DNA of 64,000 nt, taken from NCBI GenBank assembly GCA_965221635.1, contig OZ244902.1, positions 682,001 to 746,000 of the forward strand. Direction: 5' to 3'. The DNA is from JAAXHB01 sp965221635 (GTDB taxonomy: Bacteria > Actinomycetota > Acidimicrobiia > Acidimicrobiales > Aldehydirespiratoraceae). Numbering within the stretch: the stretch's first letter is position 1; the number at the start of each line of letters is the position of its first letter. Positions 58,433 to 64,000 of this stretch are shown here, piece after piece. A program made the translations under genes and the position numbers. Under the pieces are notes generated by a model. The model had not been told where the DNA came from and did no database searches. It was given only the letters and a program-made list of their open reading frames with translations.

Positions 58433-60282
58433 CCGGCCTTGCGGTCCGGGCCTTCGTCCACGATCTCGGCTTCAACCACGTCATCGTCGGAGCCGGAGTC
58501 GTCCGAAGCGCCGCCTGAGGCGTCGTCGGCCCCACGATCCGCGGCCGCTGCAGCCTCGTAGAGACGCTGACCGAATTCCTGACTGGCGGTCATCAGCGCC
58601 TCGGTGGCGGACTTGATGGCGTCGGTGTCGTCGCCCTCGAGCGCCTTGCGCAGATCGTCGAGCTTGGAGTTGATCTCCTTCTTCTCGTCGTCGGAGACGG
58701 CCTCGCCCTGATCGGTGAGCAGCTTCTCGGTTTGGTACACCAACGTGTCGGCCATGTTGCGCACCTCGGCCTCCTCGCGGCGGCGGCGGTCGTCCTCGGC
58801 GTGGGCCTCGGCGTCGTCCACCATTTGCTTGATCACGTCCGGGTCCAGCGACGACTGACCGGTGATGGTCATCGACTGCTCGCGCCCGGTGGCCTTGTCC
58901 TTCGCGCTCACGTGAACGATGCCGTTGGCGTCGATGTCGAAGGTCACCTCGATCTGAGGCACACCACGGGGCGCCGGGGGAAGATCCACAAGCTGGAACT
59001 TGCCAAGCGTCTTGTTGTAGGCGGCCATCTTGCGCTCGCCTTGCAGCACGTGAATCTCCACCGACGGCTGCCCGTCCTCGGCGGTGGTGAACACCTCGCT
59101 CTTGCGGGTGGGGATGGTGGTGTTTCGCTCGATGAGGGTGGTCATCACCCCGCCCTTGGTTTCGATGCCCAGCGACAGCGGGGTCACGTCCAACAGCAGC
59201 ACATCGGTGATCTCACCCTTGAGAACCCCGGCCTGGATCGAGGCGCCAATGGCCACAACCTCGTCGGGATTCACCGACTTGTTGGGCTCACGACCGGTCA
59301 TTTCCTGCACCAGTTCGGCCACTGCGGGCATGCGCGTGGATCCCCCCACGAGCACCACGTGATCGATGTCGCCCTTCTTGAGGTTGGCGTCGCTGATTGC
59401 CTGCTCGAACGGCCCGCGGCAGCGCTGAAGCAGATCCGCGGTGAGTGCCTGGAACTTGGCCCTCGTCAACGAGTAGTCCAGGTGAAGCGGACCGGCGTCG
59501 GTGGCGGTGATGAACGGCAGGTTGATCTGAGCCGACGGGGTTTGCGACAACTCGATCTTGGCCTTCTCGGCGGCTTCCTTGAGCCGCTGCATGGCCATCT
59601 GATCCGCCGACAGGTCCACTCCGTGGTCGTTGCGGAACGACTCCACCAGCCATTCGATCACGGCGTCGTCCCAGTCGTCCCCGCCGAGTTTGGTGTCACC
59701 AGAGGTGGACTTCACCTCGAACACGCCGTCGCCGAGTTCCAGCACCGACACGTCGAAAGTGCCGCCGCCGAGGTCGAACACCAGGATGATCTGGTCTTCC
59801 TCCACCTTGTCGAGCCCGTAGGCCAAGGCGGCCGCGGTGGGTTCGTTGATGATGCGCAGCACCTCCAACCCGGCGATCTTGCCCGCTTCGGTGGTGGCGG
59901 TGCGTTGGGCGTCGTCGAAGTAGGCCGGCACGGTGATCACCGCCTGGGTCACGCTGTCGCCGAGGTACTCCTCGGCGTCGCGCTTGAGCTTCATCAACAC
60001 CCTGGCTGCGATCTCCTGGGCCTTGTAGGACTTGTCGTCTATGTCGATGGTCCAGTTGGTGCCCATGTGGCGCTTCACCGAACGGATGGTGCGATCGGGG
60101 TTGGTGATGGCTTGACGCTTGGCCACCTCACCCACGAGAGCTTCACCGCTCTTGTTGAACGCCACCACCGAAGGGGTGGTGCGGGAACCCTCTGCGTTGG
60201 CGATCACCACGGGATCGCCGCCCTCAAGCACGCTGACGACGGAGTTGGTGGTACCGAGGTCGATACCGACGGCCTTGGCCAT
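58429..60282 (-). CDS. dnaK: DnaK (Hsp70) chaperone
   Basis: This 617-residue Hsp70 begins AKAVGIDLGTTNSVV and contains FDLGGGTFDVS, VGGSTRMPAV and the linker DVTPLSLG. The C-terminal lid ends with an acidic tail. It refolds proteins with GrpE and DnaJ and, as HspR co-repressor, senses free chaperone. The ATG at 60282 has AAAGGCAGACC upstream. It is the first gene of the heat-shock operon, with a long leader from a promoter overlapping a HAIR-like site. Confidence 0.98.
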   Translation of the reverse strand: MAKAVGIDLGTTNSVVSVLEGGDPVVIANAEGSRTTPSVVAFNKSGEALVGEVAKRQAITNPDRTIRSVKRHMGTNWTIDIDDKSYKAQEIAARVLMKLKRDAEEYLGDSVTQAVITVPAYFDDAQRTATTEAGKIAGLEVLRIINEPTAAALAYGLDKVEEDQIILVFDLGGGTFDVSVLELGDGVFEVKSTSGDTKLGGDDWDDAVIEWLVESFRNDHGVDLSADQMAMQRLKEAAEKAKIELSQTPSAQINLPFITATDAGPLHLDYSLTRAKFQALTADLLQRCRGPFEQAISDANLKKGDIDHVVLVGGSTRMPAVAELVQEMTGREPNKSVNPDEVVAIGASIQAGVLKGEITDVLLLDVTPLSLGIETKGGVMTTLIERNTTIPTRKSEVFTTAEDGQPSVEIHVLQGERKMAAYNKTLGKFQLVDLPPAPRGVPQIEVTFDIDANGIVHVSAKDKATGREQSMTITGQSSLDPDVIKQMVDDAEAHAEDDRRRREEAEVRNMADTLVYQTEKLLTDQGEAVSDDEKKEINSKLDDLRKALEGDDTDAIKSATEALMTASQEFGQRLYEAAAAADRGADDASGGASDDSGSDDDVVEAEIVDEGPDRKAG

Positions 60283-60449
60283 GATTGGTCTGCCTTTCTT
60301 GTGTTGCGGTTGTCCTTGCGATTGTCGGGGTCGGCGCCGGCAGGCTTCGTTGCTCACCTGCACCGGTGGCGCCACCGACCGTGAGCCATATGCTAGCTAC
60401 CGTAAGCTAGTTTTACAACCAAAGTTCACAGAATCTTTGTGGTTATCTG

Positions 60450-60478
60450 CTCATAAAACTTGAGTGTTACACTGTCAA
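60450..60478 (-). promoter_or_regulatory. Promoter of the dnaK operon
   Basis: On the minus strand TTGACA (60478-60473) and TATGAG (60455-60450) are 17 bases apart. The -35 is a perfect consensus. Transcription would start near 60443, giving a leader of about 160 bases before dnaK. The -35 lies in one arm of the HAIR-like site. Confidence 0.75.
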
Positions 60479-60479
60479 C
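60459..60479. promoter_or_regulatory. HAIR-like operator for HspR
   Basis: CTTGAGT, seven bases, then TGTCAAC reads on the plus strand. The consensus HAIR is CTTGAGT-N7-ACTCAAG. One arm is perfect; the other keeps the TCAA core and spacing. It covers the -35 of the dnaK promoter, so HspR binding would block RNA polymerase. Confidence 0.75.
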
Positions 60480-60517
60480 TCAGGGTCGGGGCCCGATCCC
60501 GGGGCGACTCCCGGCGC

Positions 60518-60523
60518 TACCCT
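60518..60523 (+). promoter_or_regulatory. -10 element TACCCT, leaderless geometry (gpmA)
   Basis: TACCCT ends six bases before the ATG of gpmA at 60530, with no ribosome site. Confidence 0.55.
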
Positions 60524-60529
60524 GCGGCC

Positions 60530-61330
60530 ATGAGTCACCACCTGCTGCTGCTGAGACACGGACGCAGCGAGTGGAACGACAAGAACCTCTTCACCGGCTG
60601 GTGGGACTGCCCGCTCAACGACGCAGGACGAGCCGAGGCCGCCGCCGCGGCGGGGCCGATCACCGAGAGCGGACTGATGCCCGATGTGGTTCACACGTCG
60701 CTGCTTGACCGTGCCATCGAGACCGCCGAGATCGTGCTGCGTGGCCTGGATCGCAGTTGGCTCCCCACCCGCCGCAGTTGGCGGCTCAACGAGCGCCACT
60801 ACGGAGACCTCACCGGGCAGGACAAGGCCCAGGCCCGAGCCACCCACGGCGACGAGCAACTGCACCGCTGGCGCCGGGGTTACGACACCCCGCCACCGCC
60901 GATGAGCCCCACCAACCGGTTCAATCCCAACACGTCGCCCGCGTACGCCGGGTTGCCGCCCGAGCTGCTTCCCCCTGCGGAGTGTCTGGCCGATGTGGTC
61001 ACCAGGATGTTGCCGTACTGGTACGACGCGCTGGTGCCCGACCTGCGCAGCGGGAAGGTGGTGCTGGTGGTGGCACACGGCAACAGCCTGCGTGCGCTGG
61101 TGAAACACCTCGACAACATCAGCGACACCGACATCCCCGACCTGAACATCGGCACCGGAATACCCCTTCACTACGAGCTCGGCGCCGACATGTCCCCGCT
61201 GCAGGCGCTTCACCCGCTCGAGCGCGCCCTCGACCCCGCCGCCGCCGCGGCAGCCGCTGCCGAGGTGGCGGCCCAGGCTCTGGGGCCGGGCGGCGAACAG
61301 TCCCCCAGTCCCGCAGCCCCCGCGGCCTGA
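60530..61330 (+). CDS. gpmA: 2,3-bisphosphoglycerate-dependent phosphoglycerate mutase
   Basis: This 266-residue histidine-phosphatase-fold enzyme begins LLLLRHGRSEWNDKNLFTGWWDCPLNDAG, with the phospho-accepting His in RHG. Other conserved parts are RLNERHYGDLTGQDK and VVAHGNSLRALVKHLD. It interconverts 3- and 2-phosphoglycerate in glycolysis. The C-terminal 40 residues are Ala-rich and not conserved. The start is supported by TACCCT six bases upstream. It diverges from dnaK, and the HAIR region lies between them. Confidence 0.96.
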   Translation: MSHHLLLLRHGRSEWNDKNLFTGWWDCPLNDAGRAEAAAAAGPITESGLMPDVVHTSLLDRAIETAEIVLRGLDRSWLPTRRSWRLNERHYGDLTGQDKAQARATHGDEQLHRWRRGYDTPPPPMSPTNRFNPNTSPAYAGLPPELLPPAECLADVVTRMLPYWYDALVPDLRSGKVVLVVAHGNSLRALVKHLDNISDTDIPDLNIGTGIPLHYELGADMSPLQALHPLERALDPAAAAAAAAEVAAQALGPGGEQSPSPAAPAA

Positions 61331-61360
61331 ACCCCCCTGGGCGGGTATCGTCGCGAGTTC

Positions 61361-63619
61361 ATGAGCCCACCCCCCAAGTCCAGGCGCCTGCCAAAGCCTC
61401 ACCAGTTGGTGATCGCGGCGGGCGTTGCCATCGCCGCGTTCACCGTGGCATCGGGGATCGCTCCGGTGATCACCGGGTTCCATTCCGACAGTTCGGTAAC
61501 CAGGGAGGTGTTCGGCAACGTGCCGGGGCCGCTCAAGGTGGCCTTCTACACCGTTGTGCCGATCTTGTTGGTGTACGGGTCGGTGATGTTCGCCAACCGG
61601 ATGCGCAACTGGCAGCGGGGCCGCCCCGACAACAGGCGCACCACCCCGACCAATCTGCGTCACCGGCTCGCCGATTTCCGGGCCGGGGTGTACATGCGCA
61701 CCTTGTTGCGCGAGCCCGGCGCGGGGGTGATGCACTCGCTGATCTACTTCAGCTTCCTGGTGCTGCTCGGTGTGACCACCACCTTGGAGGTGAACCACCA
61801 GCTTCCCGACGACCTGAAGTTCCTGCACGGCGACGTGTACAAGGCCTACTCCGCGGTGGGTGACGCAGCCGGGGCGGTGTTCGTGGTGGGGATCGTGTGG
61901 GCGATCCTGCGCCGTTACGGGCCGCGCCGCTGGCGGCCTTACCGGATCCGCATCCGCACCCGGCCCGAGCACGCCGTGATCGGTGCGGTGCTGTTGGCGA
62001 TTGGTGTCACCGGTTTCGGCGCGGAGGCGTTCCGCATCGCCGTGGAGGGCATGCCCGATCACGAACGGTGGAGTTTCATCGGCTATCCGCTGGCCATGCT
62101 GGTGGACGGTGGCGGCTCATTGGCGGGCTGGCATCAGGCGTGGTGGATCGCGCATGTGGTTGCCTTCGCGGCGTTCCTGGTGATCTTGCCCACCACGATG
62201 CTGCGCCACATGTTCACGTCGCCGCTCAACATGTACCTGCGCCACCGAGACCGGCCCAAGGGCGCGATGCGGCCCATGGGCGACCTGATCGAGGGCGAAA
62301 CCGAACTGGAGACGTTTGGCGCGTCGGTGATCGAGGACTTCACCTGGAAGCAGCTTCTGGACACAGACGCCTGCACGATGTGTGGCCGTTGCACGTCGGT
62401 GTGCCCGGCTCACGCCACCGGCAAGCCGCTCGACCCACGCGAGATCGTGCTCAAGACGGGCGAGGTGATGGCCCTCACCGGCAACCCGCCAACCTCGCCA
62501 CCGCTGAGCAGCCCGCCGGTTGCGGCCTCGAACGGAAACGGCAACGGCGCCGGGGCGGGCGACGTGAAGGTGCCTGCCAATTGGATGTTCGAGCGCATCA
62601 CCACCGACGAGTTGTGGGCCTGCACGTCGTGTCGGGCGTGTGACGAGGTGTGCCCGGTGAACATCGAGATCCTCGACAAGATCCTCGACATGCGCCGCTA
62701 CCTCACGCTGATGGAAAGCGACTTCCCCTCGGAGCTGGGGCAGGCGTTCCGGGGCATGGAGAACTCGTCCAATCCGTGGTCGATGAGCCAACGCGACCGG
62801 GCCGCCTGGGCCGACGACCTCGATGACGTGCGCGTGATCGGCGAAGGCGACCCGTTCGACGCCGAGTACCTGTACTGGGTGGGTTGCGCCGGATCCTTCG
62901 ACGACAAGAACAAGAAGGTCACCCGGGCGATGGCCAAGCTGATGACCCGCGCCGGAATCGATTTCGCCATACTCGGCCCGGCCGAGAACTGCACCGGCGA
63001 CTCGGCACGACGGTCGGGCAACGAGTACCTGTTCCAGATGCTCGCATCGGAGAACGTGTCCACCCTCAACTCCATGGGTGTGCGCAAGATCGTCACCCAG
63101 TGCCCGCACTGTTTCAACACGCTGGCCAACGAGTACCCCCAACTCGGGGGCCATTACGAGGTGGTCCACCACAGCCAGTTCCTGGACTGGCTCGTGTCCG
63201 AGGGACGACTCGACCTGACCGGCGCCGACCTCGACGAGCGGGTGGTGTATCACGACAGTTGCTACCTGGGGCGCCACAACGACGTGTACATGGCGCCGCG
63301 GCGGGTGCTTGGCCAACTCGGCGGCATCGACCTGGTGGAAGCGGGCCGAAGCGGCAACAAGGGAATGTGCTGTGGCGCGGGCGGGGCGCGGATGTGGATG
63401 GAGGAGAACATCGGCACCAAGGTGAACGACGAGCGCGCCCGCGAGCTGCTCGACACCGGCGCGGGTCGTATCGCCACGGCTTGCCCGTTTTGCTACATCA
63501 TGATCGACGACGGCGTGCGGGCCGCCGGTGTGGAGGAAACCGAGGTGGCCGTGGCCGACATCTCCATGCACGTGCTGGCCGCAGTGGAGTCCCGGGACGC
63601 CGCCGACGCCTCGTCTTGA
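61361..63619 (+). CDS. Membrane-bound Fe-S oxidoreductase, HdrD/GlpC-like with CCG domains
   Basis: This 752-residue protein begins with six or so hydrophobic segments (about 22-290) of the nitrate reductase gamma/haem b type. Two [4Fe-4S] motifs follow: CTMCGRCTSVCP at residue 338 and CTSCRACDEVCP at 421, separated by a Ser/Pro/Gly-rich insert. Two CCG-type domains end the protein (WVGCAGSFDDKN near 508 and GMCCGAGGARMW at about 670), as in heterodisulfide reductases. In actinobacteria such proteins are thought to pass electrons from acyl-CoA dehydrogenases/ETF to quinone. TATCGT nine bases before the ATG may be its -10. Confidence 0.9.
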   Translation: MSPPPKSRRLPKPHQLVIAAGVAIAAFTVASGIAPVITGFHSDSSVTREVFGNVPGPLKVAFYTVVPILLVYGSVMFANRMRNWQRGRPDNRRTTPTNLRHRLADFRAGVYMRTLLREPGAGVMHSLIYFSFLVLLGVTTTLEVNHQLPDDLKFLHGDVYKAYSAVGDAAGAVFVVGIVWAILRRYGPRRWRPYRIRIRTRPEHAVIGAVLLAIGVTGFGAEAFRIAVEGMPDHERWSFIGYPLAMLVDGGGSLAGWHQAWWIAHVVAFAAFLVILPTTMLRHMFTSPLNMYLRHRDRPKGAMRPMGDLIEGETELETFGASVIEDFTWKQLLDTDACTMCGRCTSVCPAHATGKPLDPREIVLKTGEVMALTGNPPTSPPLSSPPVAASNGNGNGAGAGDVKVPANWMFERITTDELWACTSCRACDEVCPVNIEILDKILDMRRYLTLMESDFPSELGQAFRGMENSSNPWSMSQRDRAAWADDLDDVRVIGEGDPFDAEYLYWVGCAGSFDDKNKKVTRAMAKLMTRAGIDFAILGPAENCTGDSARRSGNEYLFQMLASENVSTLNSMGVRKIVTQCPHCFNTLANEYPQLGGHYEVVHHSQFLDWLVSEGRLDLTGADLDERVVYHDSCYLGRHNDVYMAPRRVLGQLGGIDLVEAGRSGNKGMCCGAGGARMWMEENIGTKVNDERARELLDTGAGRIATACPFCYIMIDDGVRAAGVEETEVAVADISMHVLAAVESRDAADASS

Positions 63620-63700
63620 ACCCGGGCCGGTGGTGTTCATGAGGTCGTGGCGGGCCGAACGTTTCTCGTCGGGCCCTCCGGCAACTCTCGGGGAGGTGTG

Positions 63701-64000
63701 ATGGCCGCCGCCGGCACACACCGCCACAGAACCAACGGTGGGGGTTCGGCCGCGCCCTTGGTGGTGATCGACAACTACGACTCGTTCGTGTACATCCTGG
63801 TTCAGTACCTGGGTGAACTCGGCGCCACGCCCCTGGTGTTCCGCCACGACGCGGTGACCGTGAGCGACATTCGCAGCCTCGGCGCCTCGGGAATACTCAT
63901 CAGCCCCGGCCCGGGCAGGCCCGAGGAGGCCGGGGTGAGCAATCACATTCTGGCCGAGCTCAGCGGAACGATTCCCATCTTCGGTGTGTGCCTGGGGATG
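63701..64000 (+). CDS. Glutamine amidotransferase of anthranilate/aminodeoxychorismate synthase, N-terminal part
   Basis: The first 100 codons are in the window; the gene runs off the right edge. VVIDNYDSFVYILVQYLGELGA, then ISPGPGRPEEAGVS and FGVCLGM (where the catalytic Cys lies) identify a TrpG/PabA-type class I amidotransferase, which supplies ammonia from glutamine to chorismate-using partners. Whether it serves tryptophan or folate cannot be told. GGGGAGGTGTG precedes the ATG at 63701. Confidence 0.92.
   Translation, partial: MAAAGTHRHRTNGGGSAAPLVVIDNYDSFVYILVQYLGELGATPLVFRHDAVTVSDIRSLGASGILISPGPGRPEEAGVSNHILAELSGTIPIFGVCLGM

Noticed and set aside
58732..60384. A 550-codon open frame antisense to dnaK
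   Set aside because: Antisense frames to dnaK are a known artefact in GC-rich genomes; no family features are present.
60283..60442. Possible RNA thermometer or riboswitch in the 160-base dnaK leader
   Set aside because: I could not draw a convincing conserved structure by eye covering the ribosome site, so I do not claim one.
62117..63946. A 609-codon minus-strand frame opposite the Fe-S oxidoreductase
   Set aside because: It shows no domains, and the plus strand has all Fe-S and CCG motifs.

Overview
The window is about 64 kb of high-GC DNA with many GTG starts. Several features point to an actinobacterium: mshC (mycothiol synthesis), a dnaK-grpE-dnaJ-hspR operon with a HAIR-type operator, lipoproteins with a (V/A)AACGGDD start, and many promoters whose -10 hexamer sits exactly where a leaderless mRNA needs it. 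The lipoprotein style and the number of Rieske, LLM-flavin, P450 and MaoC enzymes suggest an Acidimicrobiia-like lineage. That placement is inference, not proven. No phage, insertion sequence or CRISPR array was seen.

Positions 1-32 kb are accessory and catabolic. A truncated Rieske oxygenase and a 2-oxoglutarate/Fe(II) oxygenase diverge from overlapping start codons. They are followed by an NMT1-type ABC importer (1733-4884), a flavodoxin-fold reductase, an LLM-type flavin oxidoreductase and an amidohydrolase. A compact block (8431-18701) then holds MaoC and Rieske genes on the minus strand, diverging from a haem-oxygenase-like di-metal enzyme, an alpha/beta hydrolase, an FAH-family enzyme, a second Rieske enzyme and a complete iron/polyamine-type ABC importer. 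This looks like uptake plus oxidation of one organic substrate that cannot be named. Next come a cation diffusion facilitator, a MazF-like toxin-antitoxin pair, prfC, a sulfatase, a P450, a glutamate/leucine dehydrogenase homologue that appears to lack its catalytic residues, tRNA-Ala(TGC) and an arylsulfotransferase-like lipoprotein. An iron-dependent alcohol dehydrogenase, a Gfo/Idh/MocA oxidoreductase and a 2-hydroxyacid dehydrogenase follow.

Positions 32.3-42.8 kb start with an AbrB-type regulator diverging from a Fic protein across a 41-bp palindromic repeat array. Then come a PhyH-like dioxygenase, an SDR, an MBL-fold hydrolase, a fatty acid desaturase, a cyclophilin, a 3-hydroxyacyl-CoA dehydrogenase, a small HExxH protein, a HAD phosphatase and an exported beta-propeller protein.

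Positions 42.8-64 kb are core genome: cysS next to its paralogue mshC, ilvD, malic enzyme with an ACT domain coupled to pyrE, purB-purA, the chaperone cluster dnaK-grpE-dnaJ-hspR-clpB, gpmA, a membrane Fe-S oxidoreductase, and the start of a glutamine amidotransferase cut by the window edge.

The main observations are the recurrent leaderless promoter geometry, the Fic/AbrB operator array, the catabolic cluster centred on a haem-oxygenase-like enzyme, and the apparent dehydrogenase pseudoenzyme. No gap between genes exceeds 300 bases.
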